Positions 13,001 to 23,900 of a stretch of 64,000 bases of DNA are shown piece by piece; the first letter of the stretch is position 1; each line of letters begins with the position of its first letter. Under the pieces are notes generated by a model, which saw nothing but the letters and a program-made list of their open reading frames with translations, did no database searches and was not told where the DNA came from. The DNA lies in contig OU612074.1 in assembly GCA_914767715.1 (NCBI GenBank), positions 10,574,062 through 10,638,061 of the forward strand. Direction: 5' to 3'. Origin of the DNA: Membranipora membranacea (Eukaryota; Bryozoa; Gymnolaemata; Cheilostomatida; Membraniporidae). A program made the position numbers and the translations under genes.

Positions 13001-15176
13001 CGTCCCGCGCCGAGGAAAGGCTCTCCACCTATAAATCTAGACTTCAGAACAGAATTAGGTGAGCACATCATCGGCTGATAGATTATTAAAGACATCGGAA
13101 GGACTTAAGCAATATATAGTCTAGTGGTAGCATATTGCGCTGGCACAGCACTAGGTTGGTTTTTAAACCTAAAAAGGAGGCATTTTCTAAAGCTCTACAC
13201 AATTTTTTCAGTTTCACAATATTGCATATCTACTGCTGTCCTAGCTGCCGGACTATATATTGCTTTAGTCTTTCTGTAGTCTGCAGCATGTCCCAAAGCA
13301 AAAGCGGTGCATCACAATTAAGAAAAAAAAACTTTCCTATGTACATGCACATACCTAGTCCTGCATTGTGGCTTTTCTGAATTACATAAGATAAAAGCAA
13401 AACAGGTACGATGAGATGAATGTCGTGCTGACTGGTTGCTGTGCAGCTTAGCCAATGCGTTGGAGCTGATTGGTGGATTGAAAGACCAATGGTTGCATTG
13501 GGTAAGTGCAGCTCTATAAGGTACCAAGTCTAGAAACATCTGTAAATAGAAATTGACGTTAAACCAGGAAGTCCCAAACTTCCTGGTTAAACTGGTACTG
13601 GAATAACTTTATATCTGAAGAGTTGTCTATTCTTTGTCAAGGTGTAGACAACTTCTAATGCTCAAACACAATACTCATCATTAATTCCAATTTTTCCATT
13701 TCAGCCAAAGAATATTACTTCTACTTAGCATTTGAAAATTCAGACTGTAAAGATTATATCACAGAAAAGTTCTGGAGTGCCCTCTTAGCAGGTATGCATT
13801 CAGTCTTATGTTCAGACCGTAGAATTAATAATAAACTTATTCTCATTTATTTATTAATTTATTTATAATAGGTCGGTGATTTAAATTTTTGAACTCAATA
13901 AACCAAGGGCATGCAAAAATTTCAAGTCACTAGCAGCATTCTGGATATGCACAAGGCGTCGGCGTACAGAAGCCTTTTTATGTTTGTAATATTTTACAGC
14001 GCACTTTCTTTAAGTATGTATTTTAAACACACTTCCATCAACCACAAGAATTACCAGCTCCGTCCGGACCTTGAAGGCCTGCAGCAGTTGCGGATGATGA
14101 CGCGTTGGCCAACTCTCCGACAACAATTGCAACCTTCAATCGGCAGCTCCCGTCTGAGAACACTGTTATTATTGACGCTCCTTTATAAATAGCATGTCTG
14201 CAAGAAGACCTCTCCTCAATAGGAGGAGGAGGTGGCTCAGCTGGTTTGAGCTTCTTTGAGCTGCCTGCAAACAGAGAGCAACCTGGTGCAGATATTGCGG
14301 CGACGCCACTAAGGCAACTAATAATTTTCTGCCCATACTTCGGGATGTGCCGTGTGATAAGACACCTAGTCTTCAACAAACCTTTAATCAATATTTTAAT
14401 CTCTATGCTTTCAGGTTTGGTGCCTGTGGTGAGAGGACAACTTCCACATTATGAGAAGCACGCACCACCAGGCAGTTATATAAATGCTGATGCATTCTTC
14501 TCCTATAAGGATCTCGCTGACTATCTGAATCATCTCATCAAAAATCCTCGGGAATATAATAAATACTTTGAATGGAGGAGGTAAGATTATTTATAAGATC
14601 ATTTTGAAAGTAGGCGTAGAGGTAGCCAATGTTTTGGCTCTGACTGGCTGGCTTAACTACCCAACAGCTAATCAGATCAGATCAGAGCCAAGACAATGCT
14701 TATGCATTGTCTTATAATGGTCACTGAAACTCACTACCTTATTATAACCTCTCACCTAAACTATCAGTGTTCGACACTAGCTAACATTAAGTAATTCCCA
14801 AGCTAGCAAAACTAAACCTTAAAGGTGATGTGAATGCTTCATGATCTTTTTAGACACTGCACTGAGATATGTATGTTAATTTAGAGACTACACTGTGAGC
14901 TTTATGTGTATTTAGAGACTACACTGTGAGCTTTTTGTGTTTTTTAGAGACTACACTGTGAGCACTGTAGCTGCGTTCCATAATCTGCACATACACTGCA
15001 AGCTGTGCGAGTTCCTCCACAAATACCCGAACCATCAAAACGTATATAAAATGTCGGAGAGGTATTCTAAGCGTGAACGCTGCTTCGACTACCACCACAA
15101 TCTGGACATCATCAAGCACGAACCTGATGAGGCTTATAATGATGAGTTCAAAGGATTCCTTCCTATCAAAACATGA
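4038..15176 (+). CDS. Alpha-1,3-fucosyltransferase (GT10), six exons
   Basis: It is expected to transfer fucose from GDP-fucose to N-acetylglucosamine of glycan chains in the Golgi. Coding exons are 4038-4557, 11059-11197, 12889-13058, 13705-13791, 14415-14580 and 14948-15176; all junctions are GT/AG, phases match, and the sum gives 436 aa. The protein has a short cytoplasmic tail, a signal anchor at about residues 23-40 (LLILSIIVLVLLFVL), a stem, then the catalytic domain. Family hallmarks: WVHLNLEPP at the end of exon 1, the IPYGFYF block in exon 2, the donor-binding signature YYFYLAFENSDCKDYITEKF in exon 4, PVVRG in exon 5, and a paired-cysteine C terminus (CKLC in exon 6). The start is the first ATG of the frame, followed at once by a second. 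Intron 1 is 6.5 kb and repeat-rich. The exon 2 and exon 6 acceptors lie in tandem duplications. Which FUT subfamily it belongs to cannot be settled here. Confidence 0.94.
5881..7023. mobile_element. DNA-transposon-like element with about 65-bp inverted ends
   Basis: The segment at 5881-5947 (CAGGCACGTAGTTCC, then a block ending CTGCCTCCCCTAGAATGCT) is matched in reverse complement at 6959-7023 (AGCATTCTAGGGGAGGCAG to CTACGGGCCTG). The arms are about 80 percent identical by eye and 1 kb apart in fucosyltransferase intron 1. The interior has no transposase-like ORF, so it looks like a non-autonomous element. I could not establish a target-site duplication. Confidence 0.6.
7741..7805. repeat. 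Poly-G tract with GTCTGAGCCCCCAGACTC repeat
   Basis: A run of about 20 G is followed by a sequence whose reverse complement is GTCTGAGCCCCCAGACTC. The same motif occurs at 10107-10165 and 16290-16340, each time next to a C-rich run. The motif is itself partly palindromic, so this may be another short hairpin repeat family. Confidence 0.5.
9272..9475 (+). repeat. Dispersed repeat copy 2 plus tRNA-derived unit
   Basis: Bases 9272-9372 repeat the 765-865 element. Directly after it, 9391-9475 has a box-A-like segment (GTGGCTGAATGGATAGCGCG) and a box-B-like segment (GGGAGACGAGTCCTGAC). The order suggests a composite SINE. It lies in intron 1 of the fucosyltransferase. Confidence 0.45.
10759..11058 (+). 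repeat. Imperfect tandem duplication of the exon 2 acceptor region
   Basis: Two diverged copies, about 10759-10924 and 10925-11058, each contain an AAACAGCCCAGC block and end in TTGATGCTNTCTATTTTAG. The second copy ends at the real exon 2 acceptor; the first ends in an equally good acceptor at 10924. A transcript using the first would read through to a TGA before the real exon. Confidence 0.7.
12591..12830 (+). repeat. tRNA-derived SINE-like repeat
   Basis: A box-A-like segment (GTGGCCATGGTGTAATGAG) is followed by a box-B-like segment (GTTTGATTCCCGGC) and a tail with AC-rich sequence ending near AAAATGAATATAAG, then a TA microsatellite. This is the head-body-tail order of a SINE. It lies just upstream of fucosyltransferase exon 3. 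Confidence 0.55.
13556..13590. repeat. Short perfect hairpin in fucosyltransferase intron 3
   Basis: GTTAAACCAGGAAGT is followed after a few bases by ACTTCCTGGTTAAAC, its reverse complement. Arms of 15 bases with a five-base loop would form a stable hairpin in DNA or in the pre-mRNA. No function can be assigned. Confidence 0.7.
14623..14693. repeat. MITE-like element, family B copy
   Basis: AGCCAATGTTTTGGCTCTGA at the left is mirrored by ATCAGATCAGAGCCAAGACA at the right. It lies in fucosyltransferase intron 5 and is followed by a separate small hairpin (AGACAATGCTTATGCATTGTCT). Confidence 0.6.
14879..14970 (+). repeat. Triplicated splice acceptor at fucosyltransferase exon 6
   Basis: TTTAGAGACTACACTGTGAGC occurs three times, with acceptor AGs ending at 14884, 14915 and 14947 (31- and 32-base spacing). 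Only the third leads into the open frame. Use of the second shifts the frame; use of the first keeps the frame but meets a TAG within the repeat. Confidence 0.85.
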
Positions 15177-17978
15177 GCAAAGAATAGGTCTATTGACATT
15201 ATTATAGTTAAAGTGTTCAGACGGATGCAATGTTAGAGAGAGGGCAACTCCAAAATAGGATCAAATTCGAGCTCAGAAAACTGTCTATTGGCATTACAGT
15301 ATCAACCACCATCACAACTAAAATGGATGGTTGATAATATTATGCGACTAATTTGCATTGCAGCCAGTTGAGCGTTGAACTAAATGACATATAGGCAAAT
15401 CAAATAAAATGTTTTAGTAGGGCTTCACAGTAGCCTTGTCTGATGGTTTTGTATGCTTTCAAGGATAAAAAATGATCAGCGGGATGTGTGCAAAGTTTAA
15501 GGCTACCACGCATGGAGTTGCAATCTTTGTTTTCCAAGGGTTCTTACTGATACAATGATGAGTGCAATATAAAGATATGCAGGTTATAATGGAATTAGTC
15601 GAAATCAAAATGACTGCAACACAATCTAGGCAAATTTGGGACGGGGATCAGTGAAATGTTTTTTTTTATGTCATACTTTGTGGGTAAACAATAAAAGACG
15701 CTGTAAGCTATATTTTGTTTTTGTTATTTGCCACATTGAGTGTTTATAAACTCATTATGCTCTATGTATGTCCCTGACTTTAACTGGACTCACTATTGAT
15801 TTATGGGTGGTAATGATGATGCCTCAAACTCCCGAGACCTAAAAAGCTATAACTAGATTTGCTTCACCACATAGTGTACATTTCTGCAATCACATGAAAA
15901 GGTTCATGCTGGCGTGGCCATGTCTTATTGCTCTATGGAAATATTATTTTTGCTGGTATTACACCGGAAGATTTGATGTTCTAATTTTTTTACATTTCAG
16001 CAATACATGTTCTTAATAGTTTCCTATCATTTATCTTGCTTCATAATCTGTTTACCAGTCCGCATGTGCGTCCAAAAAGTGCCGAACTATAATATTTTCA
16101 CAAGCAAAGAAAATGTGGGAAAGTTTTATAAGCCTATTTCTTACTGTACACCATGTCTTTCTGCTCAGAAAACGGTTATTTTTTATCTTCTTGTATAAAA
16201 GCGCTTACAGTTTCCTACTGAATGTATACAAATAAATTGCAAAAGAAGTCTTACATCATTTCTTTACAAGTTCAACAGTTTGCGGTAGTCTGAGCCCCCA
16301 GACTCTTGGCCCATGTCCAACAGCCCCCCCCCCCAGAGATAAGTGTACATGTTTCAAGATAAAAAAGTGGTGAACAAGTGACCAATCAGTCAGCATGTCT
16401 CATAATACAACGAGAACTACAACAGGTGATCAATCATATTGAACATTTGAAATGAGACATACTACATCAAGTTTTTGGATTATCCATCATAAGACATATA
16501 ATTGTCACCATACCTATACATACTGCTTTGTATTTTGTCATCAAAAAGGTTTGAATGTAATGTATGAATGTAGCAAGGATATATATATAGGCCTATATAT
16601 AATATGGGTTTAAATTGCAAGAATGAGAATTGATAATAACCCCATTTTCTGTGTCAACTTGCTGCCAAATAGTCAGCTACTGCGGAGCTATGAGCACAGC
16701 ATCACCAGACGCGGGCTCAGAGCAGGGAGGGCAAGATACCCACCCACCCTGAGTAACTGAGCTTCCCCCTATTAGGCCTAGATATTGTACAGGGATGGAA
16801 AAAATGAGGAAGTGATTTTTGTCACGCACAAAACCATGCATTTCATCTATTCTGCTGAGTAATTTGTTGCAGAGTAATGTTTGTTCTAGGTATTGTCAAA
16901 ATCAAATAAAGCACTTAGTAGCTGTTCGATTAATATATGAAGATCTGGTTTATGCTGACAGCCTCTGCAAATTTACAACGAATGGAACAAAAATAAGTCA
17001 CACAACACTATGGTGCACTCACCAAAACGGCAATAAATGATCCAGTTGTCTCCCCCTTTATTCCTGCACAAAATAATGTGCTACTGCTGTTATTTCCAGT
17101 TGGCTAGTTTCTTGATTCCTGACCCACAGATGAAAATCAGTTTTACAAATTTATGTAGTATAGGTCTTTGCTTAAATATATATTATAATTTCAATTTAAT
17201 TTAAACAAATCATTGGTACCTATTATCTGAAATAAATCTGGAAAGACAAAAAGACTTTGAGAATACAAAATAACTGGTAATATTTGTCATTTAAGACTAT
17301 TCATAGCCACATTTGCTTCTGTAAGTGATATCCTAATTCACAGTTTTGAAGCCTTGTTCTAACCTCAAGTTACAACAAAATATGATTTGAAAGAAAATTG
17401 ACAGGGTAAGACAAAAACCAGCGCATAACAGATTGGCATAGTTGGAATAACTCAGACAACAACGCTAAGACAAGATACCAATCACCAAATTACTAAATGA
17501 CCATGGCTGTTCATGATTGATTCAGTTGGTATCGTTAGGAAACACTCAGGATTTAAATGGTGCTTTGATTAATCAATCCTGATAGCAATGGAACATTGGA
17601 CCAATGATAGAGCCTAGAAAAGAAAGGTAAGTTCGATCATTCCACATTTTATCTTAGTCATATTTTATCTAGACCAAACCACTGAATCAGCAGCGCTTGA
17701 TAACAATATTCAGTCCTCATGCCATTAAATATTGGTGTGCAGTGGTTCATAGCATAAGAGTAGGATGGTTGACCCTCCATGTGATCGGTCAGTTGGGGTT
17801 TTCCCGGCTTTTGATTGGTTAGTTGTCGAGCATGAGCAAACCTAGTGGGGGGAAGGTTGCTCCTCCTTGTGATTGGTCTGTTATGGTTTTCCCAGTTTGT
17901 GATCGGTTCATTGGTTAGCAGTTATAACCTATGACCTCTCTGTTACACTTATGCCGCAGCAGACGATAATGTACTGGT
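15177..17978. other. Intergenic between convergent fucosyltransferase and OPA1
   Basis: The two genes end tail-to-tail here. It holds the fucosyltransferase 3' UTR, a C-run with the GTCTGAGCCCCCAGACTC motif (16290-16340), and a diverged tandem duplication at 17769-17825 and 17863-17912 (each with TGATCGGT or TGATTGGT next to GTTTTCCC). No coding exon was recognised. Confidence 0.6.
15690..15695 (+). promoter_or_regulatory. Likely polyadenylation signal of the fucosyltransferase
   Basis: AATAAA about 0.5 kb after the stop codon, the first canonical hexamer downstream on this strand. It would give a 3' UTR of some 530 bases. A further AATAAA lies near 16230. Confidence 0.5.
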
Positions 17979-20900
17979 TCATGATTTATCCCTGTTTAGA
18001 CATTGTATGAATTCTTCTAACTTATCCTGAATATGCCTCACTCGTTCTACAAAACAAAAAGGTAAAATATGACAGCGAAAGATCATCTTTAATACCCTAA
18101 ACTTCATTAGATAATAATGACAGGAAATGACAGCGCTGACACTTACTAAGTAGCTAACGTGTTGGCTCTGATATGATTGGCTATTGGCTCCAACCAGCCA
18201 ATCAGAGCAAACCTATTGGCTACTCATTATGTGTAGCTGTAAACACAATTCATTGACCTTAGTGTAGCCATGTTAGTTATGTGGGTTAAAATTATTCTGA
18301 CTCTGTTCAAAGTCGGAGCACACCCGGGGCATCAATTGAGCCCAGTATAAACATCTGACTGATCGTAACACAGTAACAGTAGGATTAAAGTTGGGCGCAG
18401 AAGCTACTTGAAAATTACTATTTCATTATAGGGGAAAAATGGTACCTTTTTGGTACCCCCTCATATCAACCTTGAGTGAAAACCAGTTGAATCTGGGCCA
18501 CAGGCTGTTTCTGAACCTAGAGCATTATTCTAAATTAGACTAAGGACCAAAGCCTGATTCTTTCACCATCACTATAATTTACAAGTATCCTCGTTTATCG
18601 CTGATAACTACACGGTGCACAGAAAGTGCTCAGACAGTGCGTAGTGTATATTATAAGTAAGTGTTCACTTAAGAGAAGTAAATAAAAGCTGGAATTAAGT
18701 TTAGCTAGTTTAGTTTGGGGTGACTTTATATTGGCTCGCACTAAACATCGGTTAGCTGACCTGGACCTGACAAGTACGCCTTGATATAAAATACTAAGGA
18801 TGAACAAAGCATTAATTTAAGTTGTGTCAAGCCTGTGAAAAAAGTTCTTCCAGCTTATTTTCTACTCTAATAGGGTATGTGTATAATCAAGGAGTAACAG
18901 CGAAGTTACTCCTTGGTATAAACCATAAACATATAGTATTTAATGTATTTTATTTAGTATTTATATGTTTATGGTATTTATATTTATATAGTATGGTATA
19001 TGGTATATTTATGTGGTATAGTATTTATATGTTTATGGTATAAACAATGTAATATTTCCCACCTAGGTTGCAGATATTTTCTTTTGTTACGGCTGTACAA
19101 CACTTAGTAGACAAGCAAATTATCTGATAATTAAATAGTCAGATATTGAGAGAAAAAATAACTCACTTAGGTCTTCGGCAAGTTGAACTCTACGTCCGGC
19201 AATTAGCGAGTCAAGTTTTACTTTGTCCTCACTGAAATCGTCTAACACTTCCTTCATAATCCTCTCCAATCTCCGAGCTGTAAGATCATAACAGTAGGGG
19301 TCACATGACTAATATATATCACGACTTGCTAACGGTTGATGTATTTAGAAAACCCGGTCGCCACAAAGTGGGAACTGGGGAGGTTACCTCATTTAGTATT
19401 TGAGATATCAATGCGGTATGAATTGTTTTCGGCGCTATTCGTCAGAGATATTATGCAAGCTGATTGTCTATCGTGTGTTTTGGCGCTGGACTGGAGTTTA
19501 AAATAACTGAGGTTTACCAGTTAGTGGGATATGTCTCATTAAAAAAAACGGGTAGATAACTTTGAAAAGCGGTGGCTGCAGACAACCTCTTAAATGACCT
19601 CACCTTCATGGTTGGTGACCTGCTGTCGGAGTGCGTTACTTGTAGTTTGTATCATCTGCTGAACTCTCCAGAATAGAACGACATCCTTACAGTCCAGCTG
19701 TAATCAAACATTGTTATACATGAATAATCAAACATGCAGAACGAAAATCACAGAGAGATTCATTTGGTAGGAGTGTGTGGCGGCGATTAGTTCATGTATC
19801 GTATATAAAGCCTTACAGAAAAAAAACCTTGAATAAATGTACTGTTCACATTTTATACTATCCCAAATGATAGTGCCATTCAATAGTCAACCACAGTTGG
19901 TCGGTGAATCTGAATTGGCAATGTAAAGTCACTAACAGCATCATATAGCTAATTGATGCACAAAAAGTTTTGCTCTTTCAAATAAAATGTGTCAAATCTG
20001 GCTGAAATGCCTCCTGAACATCCATAGTTAGCTGATGACCCTTGCTCGTCTTACAATGGGTAATATTTATGGTTGGTCCAAAACAGAAATAAAAAGCTAA
20101 ATGTATGAGCTGAGAGCTTACCCCACATTGTTCAGGAGTTAGCCCCTTCTGATAGAAGCTGAAAGCTTTGCGGCACATAGCGGCAGTGTTCAGAGAATGT
20201 GTGAGGAACTGCTTACGGTAGACCTGGTGCCACGTTTCCTTTATCTACAAAACATTCACATAAGTGAATATGGAGTGATTTTTATGAATTTGCTACATTG
20301 TGCCACGTGTATCCATACCAAGACACACTGTCATCGAGACTACACTATAATCATGAGTATCTCTGATCGTTAGAGACAATTCAGTACAAGTACCTAACAT
20401 GTACCCACCCCTAATTAGTCAAATGTAACTCGGGTCATGACACCAAATGTGATGGTACTCATGCTAAGTGAATTAGTTCACTCTCTATCGATCACAGATA
20501 TACATGCAATAGTATGTCAAGTCATCAGTGGGATACTAAGATTCATTAATAATTGAACAGTTGGAAAATTTTGTTTGATATAGTAATGTTCGAATTTTCC
20601 TTTTTCTCAAGCGCAAATGATATTACTTGACTCACTAATTCATCAGGTGCCTCTACTTTCTGGGCCTGCAGATTCTTTCTGATAGTTGTCATCTCGTCAG
20701 GTGAGAGTTGAGCTTTTCTGGTCTTCTCATGGCCGAGAAGTCTCTCCAATTCATGTGAGATGGCCAGCACAGCATTCTGCTCAGAAGATCGAGACTTCCA
20801 CGATGTCCATTGCTCAGTGAAGCCTGGACCGGTCATCTCGTTCAGCTTATGCTCAGCTAAAAAAGAGGTTGGTAATCTACTCAATATTGGTGCTTGCTTT

Positions 20901-23900
20901 TTATTTTCACTGTGGAGACTGATTTTGACCTGAGCTGTGTTTGAGTGCCTAAATTAAGAGTTTGATCACATCCCGCATTTGAAAGCATGTATCTTTCAGT
21001 GGCACATTGTAATTAGGACATTCAGACCTGGTTTTGATATTGGCAATGTGAATCAGAGAGACCCATAATTCACAAATCAGTCTGCAAGCAGTGTGATATC
21101 ACTAAGCTTAATGTTTTGAATTCAGCCTTTCTCAAAACTTCCAGTTGCACTGTACTGCACAGTGCACAATAAAAGCAGTAGATTGGGGCGAAGTTATAAC
21201 GAACCAAAATTTGATAGAAATCAACTCAAGTTGAAACCTATTTGGACAAGGAATGTTGGCACTTTATATACATACACTGTGTCAGCATATCTTGTAGATT
21301 AGTCTCCATGAATTTGACAGCCTGCTCCCAGTGGCTCTTATCGTTGATATATTTATCCTCCAGACACGACTGCTGCAGTACTCTGAGGCTTCCCTCAGCC
21401 TTATCATCCCACTTATGTCGGCGAAACACCTGCAGTCACAATAACAGGGGAGATGATAAACAATGTGACGAAGACAAGGTTAAATGTTTGGAACATGGAA
21501 CTAGGGAGGGAGGGTGAAAACCCTCCCTGATAGAAATAAGATAGAACAAGGAGTTGCACTTTATTTCTATGAAAGATAAAACTTTAAAACATAAAGGGGA
21601 GATAGCAAACAATATGAGACAGATCAGGGGTGTTCATAAGATGTTAGAATATACATCAATCGGCAACCAAATATCAATTGACACAAGAACGAGAGGATAC
21701 CAAAATGTTTAGATTTATATAAAAGATGGTAAATATTGGAAAAGAATTTATTGTTTGTTGGTCTCATAAAGGATGCACAGCTGAGGTTATTCTTGATATA
21801 CCAGTCATTGGTAGAATGTTGATAGATCACAAACGAAGTCTTGTGAGCTCCGTAAGATTTCACTGTGATCACCCAAAGTTATTTGACTGGCACAATCTAT
21901 GGGCACATTTGAAGTATTAACGTGAAACTGATCCTACAAATCATAGATACACCTGGTAATAGGTGAAGCTACAACCTCAAATCTATAACCCACCTCTTCG
22001 ATGACGGCCATCTTGAATGGGTCACACACTGCCTGCTCGCTGTCCTTAGTGCTCTCCTTGTCTTTGCCTAATTTGGCTTTACTCGATTCTTCTAATAACT
22101 TTATATACCTAGTGACGAAGAAAAACAAGTTGTGTACACATCAAATATTATACTCCAGGATATAGTACAACATATCACATGTTATATATAGTACACACTG
22201 CAGATCGGCACTGTAATATAAGCCTCTCTGCACCGTAACCAACAGAGCCACAAAATTGCCTGACTGATCCATATACATTTTGCCTAAGGAGCTAACTTTA
22301 TCCCATCGCGGGAGAGGTGACTTTTCCATTTGAGAACTTAAGCATATTATTTGAAGCAGTTCTGTCGCTACGGTGCAAAGATAACCAACTTGAATTGATT
22401 GGTGTACATGCGCAAAGTGACTACAGCATTCAGGGTAAAATAACAACATCAACATTAGCTCATATTATACTTGGTGAATAATGGACAGAAGGGTAATGGA
22501 TACTCCTTGAGGTAATATGGCTAACTTCTGGTTAAAAAGAGCTTACTATTGGATTGACTTGGATTTATTAAAAATCATTCTTATATATTTAAAATTATTT
22601 AAACACATTCTTAAGATATACCTTACCTGTCTTTTAGAGATTTAGCTCCGACATCTACAGCGATTTGAGGTAGAGATTTATCTGACCACTGTTTTAGTTT
22701 TATATCTATGGTTGTGTTAAAAGATCTACAAAAACAAACATATGCATCTTTGTTATAGTAATAGACAATGCTTTATATAAGGTTTGAAATATTTTGATCA
22801 ATTGATGTTGATATTGATGTTGATATTGATGTAGAACTCCATTCCCAAATTAGTTTAGTCTAATTTCTCAAACTCTGCCAGGGAAGTTGGTAATGGCATT
22901 TCATTATCAATTATACCCTACTAGGATCGGATTTTTTTTATAATGGAATGCCACTGCCAACAACGCAGTAGAATTGGAGCACTTATTGTTCAAGACATTA
23001 ATCTTACACAGATATGGTCACAAAACCATCTCAGATTTATCTTTAGCCCAGTTAGCTGTTAGTGTCATCCCTTAATGGATTGTAAACTGGAAGCTACAGA
23101 AATCTAAAAGGCCCCAAACAATTGTTATCTAGAGTCCGTTCGTATTGATCTGGTCTTAGTGCTCAAGCGGCTGCAAGTGTGTATTAGTGGCATTATATCC
23201 TAAACTGTTTGAAAAAGTAATGCCACTAACTCACACTTGCAGCCATATAGGACTAAACCTAAACCTGCAGACTATCTGAGATAACTTGATAAGATCTTCT
23301 TCTTACCCGAGTGTTTTAGATGAAGCAGCAGGAAGGTATATGGCCTCAAATACATGAGTGGAAGTTGTCTCCCACAACCTACGAGTGAAATCTTCTTCCC
23401 TGTGAGATGAAAAGATAGAAAGGTCAATAATTTCTACAGCCTGCTTCAGTACGAACTGTCAAGACTGGGGAGAGGGCTGGGGGTCTTTCAATTAGACAAA
23501 ATCACTCCCAAAGTCGCAAACTCAGAATGTATATAGTTCCATTATTGAGTAAGCGATGAATGAGGGACACCCCAAGCAGGTCTCACTCACTTGCGAGTGA
23601 TCAGATTGCGATTTTTGCTACTGGCTAATCTTTGTGTGATTGTGAATCCCCAGCATTAGACTAGCATGTGAATTTGGCAAACGTGTGATTCATAAAAGGC
23701 ACAAAAATACCTGTTACTCCTCGAAAAAACCAAGCTTGTACTCAAATTGAAAATCGAGCTTTATAAGGATGATTTTGTAGCAATACATGTCATGGATTTG
23801 CTGGTCTGCTGATGTATGATTTAAGCATAAGGGGCTCTGAACTGATTAATCAAATGATTTGAATACAGTCTTAAAGTTGAACTCCTTCCCTCCCAGGAAG

